A stretch of 64,000 nucleotides of DNA, taken from positions 80,967 to 144,966 of the forward strand of contig CANSKO010000005.1 of the NCBI GenBank assembly GCA_947647505.1, in the 5' to 3' direction. This document shows, in pieces, positions 34,300 through 42,573 of this stretch. The position numbers were made by a program, and so were the translations under genes. This stretch comes from an uncultured Roseburia sp. Lineage in GTDB: Bacteria > Bacillota > Clostridia > Lachnospirales > Lachnospiraceae. The notes below the pieces were generated by a model, which saw only the letters and a list, made by a program, of their open reading frames with translations, had not been told where the DNA came from and did not search any database. Numbering within the stretch: position 1 is the first letter of the stretch; each line of letters begins with the position of its first letter.

Positions 34300-35058
34300 T
34301 TATTCCGACGCCAGTCTCGCATGTACGAGAAACCGGTAGCTGCTGCCTTTTGGCGTACAGGTCATCAGCGTTACCGTTTTCTGCGAGGCGTCCGGGACGA
34401 TGCCTGTGTCATACAGGCTTTTTTCACGTACGGCGTTCAGCCAGTCGGCATATGCCGCAGGCGTTTCAAAATCGTATGCAAAGGAATCGGAATCCAGTCT
34501 CGTCGGATAACAGGAAAACACCTCATAGCGTCTCGTTTCCGTTGGAGTGTAGATCAGAAAGCTTTTGTTTTCCTGATAAAAGGATTCTTCCGCGTATTGA
34601 TTTAATCTGGCAAACATAGATTTGTCTTTCATATTGTGCCCATAGAGAAACGAGTTGTCACTGCCAAAATCCGGCAGTGATTTTGTATCCATAAAAATAC
34701 AGCCGCAGACGTTTTCTTCCCGGTCAAAACCGTGATGCAGATAATAGTCGTCGTCTTCGCCCTGCACGACGGGATAGCTGATATCTGTGTTTTCAAAATA
34801 AATCCATGCGATAATATCAGAATTGATTCCGCTTAAAGAAGCGAAGTCAATGGGGGATATGTAGGTCTGATTTTGCGCATCCTCCGGCAAAGGAGCGGTA
34901 TCTTCGCCCGGGTTTGCAAAAGCCTGAAGCTTCTGGTAGGCGGAGGCCTCCGCGTGGTAACGGTACAGGTACATGAAAAGTCTGCCGGCTGTAAACAAAA
35001 ACAGAAGGAACGCGGCGGTAAAGAGAAGAAGCAGCATGTTTTTTTTCTTTTTTTTCAT
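34300..35058 (-). CDS. srtB: Class B sortase
   Basis: A 252-residue sortase with one N-terminal membrane helix (about residues 8-30) and the class B core: NSDIIAWI, ISYPVVQGEDDDYYLHH, His141 (LYGHNM), Cys234 (TLMTCTP) and Arg242 (YRFLVH). Class B enzymes attach heme-uptake or pilus proteins to the wall and often use NPxTx or related signals. It is convergent with the fibre operon, sharing no spacer with sipW. Its likely substrate in the window is the IPKTG protein. AGGAG lies upstream of the start. Confidence 0.93.
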   Translation of the reverse strand: MKKKKKNMLLLLFTAAFLLFLFTAGRLFMYLYRYHAEASAYQKLQAFANPGEDTAPLPEDAQNQTYISPIDFASLSGINSDIIAWIYFENTDISYPVVQGEDDDYYLHHGFDREENVCGCIFMDTKSLPDFGSDNSFLYGHNMKDKSMFARLNQYAEESFYQENKSFLIYTPTETRRYEVFSCYPTRLDSDSFAYDFETPAAYADWLNAVREKSLYDTGIVPDASQKTVTLMTCTPKGSSYRFLVHARLASE

Positions 35059-35127
35059 AATGATTTCAACTCCTGATTCGTTTCTTTTGATAGAAGCATT
35101 TTATCACAGAGTATGCAAAAAATCTAT

Positions 35128-35156
35128 TTGTTTTCGATGGAGTATTTTGTTATACT
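35128..35156 (+). promoter_or_regulatory. Promoter of topB
   Basis: TTGTTT at 35128-35133, a 17-bp spacer and TATACT at 35151-35156, preceded by a TG extension (TGTTATACT). Confidence 0.75.
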
Positions 35157-35243
35157 GTTTAGAAGCAGTGTGTTTAAAATGCATCCATTCCAATCAGGAT
35201 GTGGCAAAGGGCCTGCGAAAGCTCTGAAAGGAGAACAGGATCT

Positions 35244-37430
35244 ATGAAATCACTTGTCATTGCGGAGAAGCCTTCTGTGGCGCGGGACATTGCGCGCGTG
35301 CTGCATTGTTCCAGAAAGCTTCCCGGCGCGCTGGAGGGCAGTGCATATGTCGTAACCTGGGCGCTGGGGCATCTGGTGACGCTGGCTGATCCGGAAGAAT
35401 ATGATAAAAAATATGCGCAGTGGGATCTTGCGGCGCTTCCCATGCTGCCAGAGCAGATGCAGCTTGTCGTAATCGGGCAGACGGCAAAACAGTTTAAAGA
35501 CGTAAAAGCGCAGCTGTTCCGGAAGGACATTGGAGAGATTGTGATCGCTACCGACGCGGGCAGGGAGGGAGAGCTTGTCGCCCGCTGGATTTTAAAAAAG
35601 GCAGACTGTCGCAAGCCGATCCGACGCCTGTGGATTTCTTCCGTTACGGACAAGGCCATCCGAGAGGGGTTTTCCAGATTAAAAGACGGACGGGAGTATG
35701 ACAATCTTTATGCGGCGGCCGAAGCGCGCGCGCAGGCGGACTGGCTGGTCGGGATCAATGCGACGCGCGCGCTTACCTGCAAGTACAATGCGCAGCTGTC
35801 CTGCGGACGCGTGCAGACGCCGACGCTTTCCATCCTTGCAAAAAGAGAGGAAGAGATTGCAAATTTCCGGCCGAAGGAATATTATGGCATGCAGCTTAGG
35901 GCCGGCGGCGTAATCTGGACCTGGCAGGATGCAAAAAGCCACGGGAGCCGGACCTTTCAAAAGGAGCGGATGGAGACGCTCTTACAAAATGCGAGCGGTG
36001 AAAAGCTGACGGTGATTTCCGTAGAAAAGACACTGAAAAAATCGTACGCGCCAGGCCTGTATGACCTGACGGAACTGCAGCGGGACGCCAATCGTCAGTT
36101 TGGCTATTCAGCGAAAGAGACGCTGAATCTGATGCAGCGGCTGTACGAGCATCATAAGGCGCTGACGTATCCGAGAACCGATTCCAGATACATCAGCACA
36201 GACGTTGCGGAAACGATCCGGGAACGTTTGCAGGCATGCGCAGTCGGGCCATACCGGAAAATGGCCGCGTTGCTTGCCGCGAAGCCGATTCAGACAAACG
36301 CTTCGTTTGTAGACAATAAAAAAGTAAGCGACCATCATGCCATTCTGCCGACGGAGCAGTATGTGCAGCTGGAGCATATGACGACGGATGAAAAAAGAAT
36401 TTATGATCTTGTCATCCGGCGCTTTCTGGCGGTTTTGTATCCGCCGTTTGTGTATGAGCAGACGTTCATGCATGCAAGCGTTGCGGATGAGACGTTTGCC
36501 GCAAAGGGAAAGGTCGTAAAAGACCCCGGCTTTCGGGCGGTATATGAACAGCGGACCGACGAGGAGGATGAAGAAGAGGAGCTTCGGGAGCAGACGCTGC
36601 CGGAGCTGAAAAAGGGCGGGCAGTTTTTGATTTCCGATCTGCGCTTAACGTCCGGCAGGACGCGCCCTCCCGCGCGGTTTACAGAGGCTGCGCTGTTGTC
36701 CGCGATGGAGAATCCCGTAAAATATATGGATGCAAAAGACGGAGCGGCGGCAAAGACGCTGGGAGAGACAGGAGGGCTTGGAACGGTGGCGACGCGGGCC
36801 GATATTATTGATAAGCTGTTTCATGCATTTTTCATGGAAAAGCGGGGCAATGAGATTTATATCACCGCAAAGGCAAAGCAGCTTTTAAAGCTGGTTCCAA
36901 AGGATCTCAGACAGCCGGAGCTTACGGCGGCGTGGGAGACGCAGCTTTTGGGCATTGCAAAGGGCGCGATCCGAAAAGAAGCATTTTTAGAAAGCATTCG
37001 GGGATATACGACGGAAATCGTCAGAGAAATCCGCGCCGGGGAGCAGACGTTTCATCATGACAATCTGACCAATAAAAAATGTCCCACATGCGGGAAGCGC
37101 ATGCTTGCAGTCAATGGCAAAAACAGCCGTCTGCTTGTATGCCAGGACAGAGCGTGCGGATATCGCGAAACGGTATCTAAGACTACAAATGCGCGCTGTC
37201 CGAAGTGCCATAAGAAAATGGAATTATATAAAAAGGGCGGGGAAGAGACGTTTATCTGCGCATGCGGGCATAAAGAAAAAATGACTGCATTTAAAGCGCG
37301 CCGCGAAAAAGAAGGGGCGGGCGTGAAGAAAAAGGATGTGCAGCGGTATCTGGACAGGCAGAAAAAAGAAGCGGAGGCGCCGATTAATTCTGCGTTTGCG
37401 GATGCGCTTGCCAGGCTGAACGTAAAATAA
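35244..37430 (+). CDS. topB: DNA topoisomerase III
   Basis: A 728-residue type IA topoisomerase that decatenates DNA. The TOPRIM motifs are IAEKPS (Glu8) and IATDAGREGE (Asp104-Glu110). The catalytic tyrosine is in LTYPRTDSRYIS near residue 308. The C-terminus carries two or three zinc-ribbon-like modules (CPTCGKR to CGY, then CPKCH to CACG). ATG 35244 follows AAAGGAG; the longer frame adds 15 residues from the leader. Chromosomal TopB of this length and domain order is standard in Firmicutes. It is not linked to conjugation genes here. Confidence 0.96.
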   Translation: MKSLVIAEKPSVARDIARVLHCSRKLPGALEGSAYVVTWALGHLVTLADPEEYDKKYAQWDLAALPMLPEQMQLVVIGQTAKQFKDVKAQLFRKDIGEIVIATDAGREGELVARWILKKADCRKPIRRLWISSVTDKAIREGFSRLKDGREYDNLYAAAEARAQADWLVGINATRALTCKYNAQLSCGRVQTPTLSILAKREEEIANFRPKEYYGMQLRAGGVIWTWQDAKSHGSRTFQKERMETLLQNASGEKLTVISVEKTLKKSYAPGLYDLTELQRDANRQFGYSAKETLNLMQRLYEHHKALTYPRTDSRYISTDVAETIRERLQACAVGPYRKMAALLAAKPIQTNASFVDNKKVSDHHAILPTEQYVQLEHMTTDEKRIYDLVIRRFLAVLYPPFVYEQTFMHASVADETFAAKGKVVKDPGFRAVYEQRTDEEDEEEELREQTLPELKKGGQFLISDLRLTSGRTRPPARFTEAALLSAMENPVKYMDAKDGAAAKTLGETGGLGTVATRADIIDKLFHAFFMEKRGNEIYITAKAKQLLKLVPKDLRQPELTAAWETQLLGIAKGAIRKEAFLESIRGYTTEIVREIRAGEQTFHHDNLTNKKCPTCGKRMLAVNGKNSRLLVCQDRACGYRETVSKTTNARCPKCHKKMELYKKGGEETFICACGHKEKMTAFKARREKEGAGVKKKDVQRYLDRQKKEAEAPINSAFADALARLNVK

Positions 37431-37495
37431 TGTCAGAATAAATTTCATTTTTATCGACAGAAAAAGTGAATTTTTGTATTTCTTTCATGGTATGA

Positions 37496-37536
37496 ATATG
37501 CAGTAGGGAGGTACGAAAGGAAACCTCGCTGCATAT
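37496..37536 (+). promoter_or_regulatory. Hairpin in the leader of the SSB-like gene
   Basis: ATATGCAG at 37496-37503 pairs with CTGCATAT at 37529-37536, and GAGGT inside pairs with ACCTC. No T-run follows. It lies about 80 bases before the SSB-like start and could be a leader regulatory structure. The repeated CGATAT downstream of it is unexplained. Confidence 0.4.
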
Positions 37537-37618
37537 AGTAGAATAAAACAGATCGATATGCCGTCGATATACAGTTCAACGGGCGGATGGCCCGGGAAAG
37601 AGGAAGGGAGAAAAATTC

Positions 37619-38245
37619 ATGGCAGATAAAATTTTTGAAAACAACCAGGTATCTATTGTAGGAACGATCGTATCCGATTTCCGGTACAGCCACGAGGTTT
37701 ATGGGGAAGGCTTTTACATGGTGGACATTTCCGTAAACCGGCTGAGTGACATGGTCGATGTCATTCCGATCATGGTGTCTGAGCGGCTTGTGGATACGAC
37801 GCAGAGCTGCGAGGGGCAAATGGTCTATGTGACGGGGCAGTTTCGTTCCTATAACCGGCATGAGGAAAAGAAGAACAGGCTGGTGCTTTCGGTATTTGCA
37901 AGAGAGCTGGAATTTGTGGAAGGAGAGACGGAGGAATATAAGAGCAATCAGATTTATCTGGACGGATTTGTCTGCAAGGAGCCGATTTACCGGAAAACCC
38001 CGCTTGGCAGAGAGATTGCGGATCTTCTGATTGCCGTCAATCGTTCTTATGGAAAATCCGATTACATACCATGCATTTGCTGGGGAAGAAACGCAAGGTT
38101 TGCATCCAGTTTTGAAGTGGGAAGCCACGTGGAAATCTGGGGGCGCATCCAGAGCCGGGAATATGTCAAAAAAATCGGCGAAAATGTGACGGAGAAGCGG
38201 GTTGCATACGAAGTGTCCGTCAGCAAAGTGGAACGTCTGGAATAA
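37619..38245 (+). CDS. Single-stranded-DNA-binding-like protein with two OB folds
   Basis: A 208-residue protein made of two tandem SSB-like OB domains (about residues 8-97 and 106-206). Each opens with an SSB-type strand (QVSIVGTIVSDF and QIYLDGFVCKEPIYRKT) and ends with a beta strand pair (GQFRSY, GRIQSREY). There is no acidic C-terminal tip like DDDIPF, so it is not the essential SSB that recruits repair partners. It is next to topB, which suggests a role in DNA transactions. AGGAAGGGAG lies upstream of the ATG. Confidence 0.8.
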   Translation: MADKIFENNQVSIVGTIVSDFRYSHEVYGEGFYMVDISVNRLSDMVDVIPIMVSERLVDTTQSCEGQMVYVTGQFRSYNRHEEKKNRLVLSVFARELEFVEGETEEYKSNQIYLDGFVCKEPIYRKTPLGREIADLLIAVNRSYGKSDYIPCICWGRNARFASSFEVGSHVEIWGRIQSREYVKKIGENVTEKRVAYEVSVSKVERLE

Positions 38246-38248
38246 AAG

Positions 38249-38277
38249 TTGCTTTTTTTAACGCTTTATGGTATTTT
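38249..38277 (+). promoter_or_regulatory. Promoter of the CobO-like gene
   Basis: TTGCTT at 38249-38254, a 17-bp spacer and TATTTT at 38272-38277 with a TG extension one base upstream. Confidence 0.5.
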
Positions 38278-38348
38278 AATAAAATCCGGAGATAGAAGAG
38301 GATAGTCATAAGATAAATGTTAACTGTCAGGCGACAGGGGAGGTCAAT

Positions 38349-38855
38349 ATGGCGACTGGAAGCGTACAGGCATATTATGGCGAAGGCAGGGGCAAGTCAC
38401 CTGCGGCGCTGGGAAGGGCGCTGCGCGCCGCATCGGAAGGCAGGACCGTCTTTATCATTCAGTTTTTGAAGGGCAAAAATAATGAAAAAATGGAATATTT
38501 AAAACGGCTGGAGCCGGAAATTAAATTTTTCCGTTTTGAAAAATCATCCGAATATTTCAATGCGCTTTCGGAAGAAGCGCAGCTGGAAGAAGTGAAAAAC
38601 ATTAAAAACGGCATTAATTTTGCAAGGAAGGTCCTTTCGACAGGGGAATGTGACCTGCTGATTTTGGATGAAGTGCTGGGGCTTGTCGATCATGGTCTGA
38701 TTGCAGCACAGGAGCTTTTGGATCTGATTGCAGCCAGATCGGAAGATACGGATCTGATTCTGACCGGATGGGTGCTGTCGGATGAGCTGCGTCCCTGCGT
38801 CGATGAAATTTATCATTTGATTGCAGAAAAAAAGAAGCCGTCAGAAGCTGTCTGA
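38349..38855 (+). CDS. CobO/BtuR-like P-loop ATPase (ATP:corrinoid adenosyltransferase family)
   Basis: A 168-residue protein matching the CobA/CobO/BtuR family: YYGEGRGKSPAALGRALRA at the N-terminus, FIIQFLKG, LLILDEVLGLVDHGLI and LTGW. Family enzymes add the adenosyl group to cob(I)alamin. The P-loop is GEGRGKSP (residues 11-18), where active enzymes usually read GxGKGKTT. The Thr-to-Pro change makes catalysis doubtful. No other cobalamin genes are nearby, and it precedes the lysine-riboswitch dapA unit. It may have another nucleotide-dependent role. Confidence 0.75.
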   Translation: MATGSVQAYYGEGRGKSPAALGRALRAASEGRTVFIIQFLKGKNNEKMEYLKRLEPEIKFFRFEKSSEYFNALSEEAQLEEVKNIKNGINFARKVLSTGECDLLILDEVLGLVDHGLIAAQELLDLIAARSEDTDLILTGWVLSDELRPCVDEIYHLIAEKKKPSEAV

Positions 38856-38876
38856 AATTCGGATTTACTTCTGTAG

Positions 38877-38905
38877 TTGACAAAAGAAACGCGAAGTGTT
38901 ATATT
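38877..38905 (+). promoter_or_regulatory. Promoter of the lysine riboswitch-dapA unit
   Basis: Consensus TTGACA at 38877-38882, a 17-bp spacer and TATATT at 38900-38905. The aptamer begins about 25 bases later. Confidence 0.85.
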
Positions 38906-38929
38906 GCATGTTAGAAGGAACTGAATACT

Positions 38930-39100
38930 ACCGGATAGAGGTTGCGTGATTCATCAGTAGCTTGTCGGATGCAGCAGGTGCAGAAGAAGACGGGTAAAAG
39001 GGGAGAGCGCCGAAAGAGATGTTTTCTGCGGGCATTTTCTTGGGCATATATTGAAGAAATATATGACTGTCATCTCCAGGCGAGATGTTGCGCTATCGTG
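38930..39100 (+). ncRNA. Lysine riboswitch (L-box)
   Basis: The leader contains the conserved L-box blocks in order: GATAGAGGTTGCG, ATCAGTA, GGGAGAGCGCCGAAAG, TTGGGCATAT pairing with ATATGACTGTCATC, and finally GCGAGATGTTGCGCTATC. The last block closes P1 with GATAG at 38934-38938 (pairs with CTATC 39093-39097). In this family, lysine binding favours formation of the downstream terminator, so dapA is turned off when lysine is plentiful. Gene context (dapA-dapB) fits. Confidence 0.9.
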
Positions 39101-39117
39101 TAAGAAAAACTTTTACG

Positions 39118-39142
39118 CCGGCTCTGTATCTGAGCCGGTTTT
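39118..39142 (+). terminator. Riboswitch expression-platform terminator
   Basis: CCGGCTC at 39118-39124 pairs with GAGCCGG at 39132-39138 around a seven-base loop, followed by TTTT. It lies right after the L-box aptamer and 124 bases before dapA. Confidence 0.88.
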
Positions 39143-39265
39143 CTTATGCTATGGGAAACTAATACGGGGACGGGCGTTTTCCGTATAAAAAATCCGGGCA
39201 AACTGTCTGTGTCAGAAGGGCATGTAGTATGGAAATAAAACGAAGGCATTTAGGAGGAAGAGAGA

Positions 39266-40162
39266 ATGGCTGTTTTTAAAGGCGCGGGCGTGGCGATCGT
39301 TACGCCGATGAAGGAAAATCTGGAAGTGAATTATGAAAAGCTGGAAGAGCTGATCGACATGCAGGTGGAGCAGGGAACGGACTGCATTATTATTTCCGGC
39401 ACGACGGGAGAAAGCTCTACCCTGACGATGGAAGAGCATGCGGACGTGATCCGCGCGGCAGTTCGTTTCACGAAGCATCGCGTTCCGGTTGTGGCGGGAA
39501 CGGGCAGCAACTGTACGGCGACGGCGATTCAGCTTTCAAAGGAAGCGGAGGAAGCGGGAGCCGACGGGCTTTTGATCGTAACGCCCTATTACAACAAGGC
39601 GACGCAGTCCGGGCTGATTGCGCATTATACGAAGATTGCGGAGGAAGTGAAGCTTCCCATTATCATGTATAATGTGCCTTCCCGTACCGGCTGCAATATT
39701 CTGCCGGAAACGGCGGCATACTTATATGAGCATGTGGCGAACATTGACGGCATCAAGGAAGCGACCGGCAACGTCGCGCAGGCGGCGAAGACGATGCATC
39801 TGACGGACGGGCGCATATCCATGTATTCCGGCGAAGATGGAATCGTTGTGCCGTTAATGGCGATTGGCGCAATTGGCGTGATTTCCGTCTGGTCCAATGT
39901 CGCGCCAAAGCAGGTGCATGACATGTGCATGAAGTTTCTGGAAGGAGACATCAAGGGAGCTGCAAAGCTTCAGCTTGCGGCGGAGCCGCTGATTGACGCG
40001 CTCTTTTGCGAGGTAAATCCGATTCCGGTGAAAAAGGCGATGAACCTGATGGGAATGGAGGTCGGATCGCTGCGGCCGCCGCTGTATGAAATGGGAGAAG
40101 AGAATGCGAAGAAGCTGGCTCAGGCGATGAAGGACTATGGACTGAAGCTTGTATCCGAATAA
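39266..40162 (+). CDS. dapA: 4-hydroxy-tetrahydrodipicolinate synthase
   Basis: A 298-residue TIM-barrel aldolase that condenses pyruvate with aspartate semialdehyde, the first step of the lysine/diaminopimelate branch. The Schiff-base Lys is in DGIKEATGN near residue 164. The catalytic Tyr is in IIMYNVPSRTG near residue 136, and the GTTGESSTL motif is near residue 45. GAGGAAGAGAG precedes the start. It lies under the lysine riboswitch and is followed 50 bases later by dapB, the next enzyme. Its product feeds both lysine and peptidoglycan. Confidence 0.97.
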   Translation: MAVFKGAGVAIVTPMKENLEVNYEKLEELIDMQVEQGTDCIIISGTTGESSTLTMEEHADVIRAAVRFTKHRVPVVAGTGSNCTATAIQLSKEAEEAGADGLLIVTPYYNKATQSGLIAHYTKIAEEVKLPIIMYNVPSRTGCNILPETAAYLYEHVANIDGIKEATGNVAQAAKTMHLTDGRISMYSGEDGIVVPLMAIGAIGVISVWSNVAPKQVHDMCMKFLEGDIKGAAKLQLAAEPLIDALFCEVNPIPVKKAMNLMGMEVGSLRPPLYEMGEENAKKLAQAMKDYGLKLVSE

Positions 40163-40212
40163 AAACCTACAACAGAGCGGCATGTCCGCAAAACATACGA
40201 TGGAGGAGAAAT

Positions 40213-40977
40213 ATGACGAGAATAATAATGCACGGCTGCAATGGCAGAATGGGGAAGATGATTTATGACGTCTGCAAAGAAGATCCGGGAGCGGACATTG
40301 TGGCAGGAGTGGATCTGACGAATCAGAATGACAAACCATATCCGGTATTTACAGATATAACGGAGTGCAAAATACATGCGGATGCAGTCATTGATTTTTC
40401 GACTGCCTCTGCGGTAGACGGCGTTTTGGCGCACTGTGTGGAACGAAAGCTTCCGCTTGTGCTTTGCACAACCGGATTGAGCGAAGCGCAGTGGGAAGGC
40501 GTAAAGCGGGCCAGCGAGACGATTTCCGTTTTAAAATCGGCCAATATGTCGCTTGGGATCAATACGCTGGCGTCCATTTTAAAACAGGCCGCGCAGGCTC
40601 TGGCTCCGGCGGGCTTTGACATTGAGATCGTCGAAAAGCACCACAATCAGAAGCTGGATGCGCCAAGCGGCACGGCGCTTTTCCTTGCAGATCAGATCAA
40701 TGCGGCATTGGATGCGCCTTATGCGTACAGGTATGACCGCAGTCAGGAAAGGAAGCCGAGAGAGCCGCGTGAAATTGGCATATCAGCAGTGCGCGGCGGC
40801 ACGATTCCGGGGGAGCATGAGGTGATTTTCGCCGGAATGGATGAAGTGATTACCATTCGGCATACGGCGTTTTCCCGTTCCATATTCGCCAAAGGCGCCA
40901 TTGCAGCCGCGAAATATCTGGCAGAAAAGGCGCCCGGCCTGTATGACATGCAGGAAGTGGCCGGTGACGGCAGGTAA
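40213..40977 (+). CDS. dapB: 4-hydroxy-tetrahydrodipicolinate reductase
   Basis: A 254-residue NAD(P)H-dependent reductase for the second step of the diaminopimelate pathway. The nucleotide-binding motif is GCNGRMGK near residue 8. The catalytic segment is EKHHNQKLDAPSGTA near residue 140. Length is normal. GGAGGAG precedes the ATG. It ends four bases from the convergent DtxR-family gene with no obvious terminator between. Confidence 0.97.
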   Translation: MTRIIMHGCNGRMGKMIYDVCKEDPGADIVAGVDLTNQNDKPYPVFTDITECKIHADAVIDFSTASAVDGVLAHCVERKLPLVLCTTGLSEAQWEGVKRASETISVLKSANMSLGINTLASILKQAAQALAPAGFDIEIVEKHHNQKLDAPSGTALFLADQINAALDAPYAYRYDRSQERKPREPREIGISAVRGGTIPGEHEVIFAGMDEVITIRHTAFSRSIFAKGAIAAAKYLAEKAPGLYDMQEVAGDGR

Positions 40978-40981
40978 AGCG

Positions 40982-41365
40982 TCAGATCGTTTTTTTTGCT
41001 TTTGATTCCAATACAAATTTTTTGATCGCTGCAAAGCTGTCTCTGCTGAGGTCGTGTTCCATCCGGCAGGCGTCTTTTGCAGCGGTTTTTTCGTCAACGC
41101 CAAGCGATATCAGCCATTCAGACAAAAACGTATGGCGTTCGTAAATCATTTCCGCGATATCGCGTCCGTTTTCGGTCAGGGTGATAAATCCGGCGTCGTT
41201 TACTCTGATGTAGCCGTTTTCCCGCAGGTTTTTCATGGCAACGCTGATGCTGGATTTTTTAAAATTCATTTCTGCGGCGATATCAACGGAACGTACGACG
41301 GGAAGCCGTTTGCTTAAGACGAGTATGGTTTCCAGATAATTTTCTGCAGATTCGTTTCTGTGCAT
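40982..41365 (-). CDS. DtxR/MntR-family metal-dependent transcriptional regulator
   Basis: A 127-residue regulator with an N-terminal winged helix (ENYLETILVLSKR, VRSVDIAAEMNFKKSSISVAMKNLRENGYI) and a metal-binding dimerisation region (ERHTFLSEWLISLGVDEKTAAKDACRMEHDLS) containing the expected His, Glu and Cys. It lacks a C-terminal SH3-like domain, as MntR does, so manganese or iron homeostasis is likely. Its divergent neighbour is corA, with about 140 bp between the starts. Whether it regulates corA or its own gene cannot be shown here. Confidence 0.88.
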   Translation of the reverse strand: MHRNESAENYLETILVLSKRLPVVRSVDIAAEMNFKKSSISVAMKNLRENGYIRVNDAGFITLTENGRDIAEMIYERHTFLSEWLISLGVDEKTAAKDACRMEHDLSRDSFAAIKKFVLESKAKKTI

Positions 41366-41447
41366 GAGAACGTTTCCCCCTGTTTTGTGTTATGAACCGA
41401 TTATACCATATTTTGCAGGTATGGGAAGGGGATTTCTGCGTGGTGGC

Positions 41448-41476
41448 TGTTCAATTTGGGACGAGTGTGTTATAAT
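41448..41476 (+). promoter_or_regulatory. Extended -10 promoter of corA
   Basis: TGTTATAAT at 41468-41476 is a strong extended -10. The -35 at 41448-41453 (TGTTCA) is weak, as is usual with a TG extension. Confidence 0.65.
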
Positions 41477-41507
41477 AAAAAAAATACGGCAAAGATGGAG
41501 GCGGGAT

Positions 41508-42452
41508 ATGCAAACGATATACAAGACAGATAATGGGATTCTTTCGCAGAAAGAAGGGTTTGAACCGGATATCTGGATTAATCTGATTTCGCCGAATGTG
41601 GAAGAGCTGACGGAAGTCGCGGAATTTTATGACGTTGATATTGCAGACGTCCGGGCGGCGCTCGATGAAGAGGAAAGCTCCCGTGTGCAGATGGAGGACG
41701 GCTATACGCTGATCCTTGTGGATATTCCGTTTGAAGAAATTCGAAATGACCAGCGGGCCTATACGACGATTCCGCTTGGAATTCTTCTGGTGAACAATGC
41801 AATTATCACCGTATGCAGCGATGATACGGTGATTTTAAATTATTTTTATAATAATCGTATGCGCGGATTCAGCACAAAAAAGAAAATGCGGTTTGTCTAT
41901 CAGATTCTGCTGCGCACGACGAACATGTATCAGGCGCTGCTGCGCGCAATTGATAAAAAGAGAAGTGAAATCGAGAAACGTGTGGGGACGGAGACGACGG
42001 AGGATAAGGACTTGATCAACCTGCATGAGCTGGAGACGAACCTTGTCTATTTTGCAACGTCACTGAGCGCCAATAAAGTCGTTTTGGACCGTCTGACGCG
42101 GTATGAGCGGATCAAGCAGTATCCGGAAGATAAAGAGCTTCTTGACGATGTAATCGTAGAGAACCGGCAGGCGATCGAGATGACGAATATCTACCGGGAC
42201 ATTATTCATGGCTCCAGAGAGCTCGTGTCTACGATTATCAACAACCGTCTGAATAATGTAATGAAATTTCTGACGTCGATTACGCTTGTTATGGCGATTC
42301 CGACAATCATATCGGGAATTTACGGCATGAACGTCAGTGGCAAATGGATGCCGCTTTCTACCGTGCCGCACGGCTTTACCATTATCTGCGCGCTGATTGC
42401 GCTGATCTGCGTGCTTGCGCTTTTTATTTTAAAGCATCGGAAAATGCTATAG
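41508..42452 (+). CDS. corA: CorA-family divalent cation transporter
   Basis: A 314-residue CorA-type channel for Mg2+ or other divalent ions. A large cytoplasmic domain with the long stalk helix (ending NRLNNVMKFLTSITLVMAIPT) leads into two C-terminal membrane helices, with the selectivity motif YGMNVSG between them. The tail is basic. ATG 41508 follows GGAGGCGGG; the longer frame is upstream leader. It is divergent from the DtxR-family regulator, which may link its expression to metal status. Confidence 0.94.
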   Translation: MQTIYKTDNGILSQKEGFEPDIWINLISPNVEELTEVAEFYDVDIADVRAALDEEESSRVQMEDGYTLILVDIPFEEIRNDQRAYTTIPLGILLVNNAIITVCSDDTVILNYFYNNRMRGFSTKKKMRFVYQILLRTTNMYQALLRAIDKKRSEIEKRVGTETTEDKDLINLHELETNLVYFATSLSANKVVLDRLTRYERIKQYPEDKELLDDVIVENRQAIEMTNIYRDIIHGSRELVSTIINNRLNNVMKFLTSITLVMAIPTIISGIYGMNVSGKWMPLSTVPHGFTIICALIALICVLALFILKHRKML

Positions 42453-42485
42453 ATGCAGCTGTTTTACAGATGCGCTTCTTTTCAG

Positions 42486-42517
42486 GGATTCCAGTGATTT
42501 CCACCGGAATCCTTATA
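42486..42517 (+). terminator. Probable terminator of corA
   Basis: GGATTCC at 42486-42492 pairs with GGAATCC at 42506-42512, followed by TTATATTTT. The T-run is interrupted, so strength is uncertain. Confidence 0.5.
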
Positions 42518-42532
42518 TTTTGGTCACAATTT

Positions 42533-42549
42533 CGTAATAAGATTGTAAC
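42533..42549 (+). promoter_or_regulatory. WalR-like box upstream of the NlpC/P60 gene
   Basis: CGTAAT-N5-TGTAAC matches the WalR (YycF) consensus TGTWAH-N5-TGTWAH at 11 of 12 positions. It lies 25 bases before the start of a wall hydrolase gene, the classic class of WalR target. Confidence 0.5.
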
Positions 42550-42573
42550 ATATTTGGAAAGGAGCACAGACAA

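Noticed and set aside
35547..35585. DAGREGE in TopB as a damaged TOPRIM motif.
   Set aside because: Gram-positive topoisomerase III proteins commonly have this form, so it is not treated as a missing residue.
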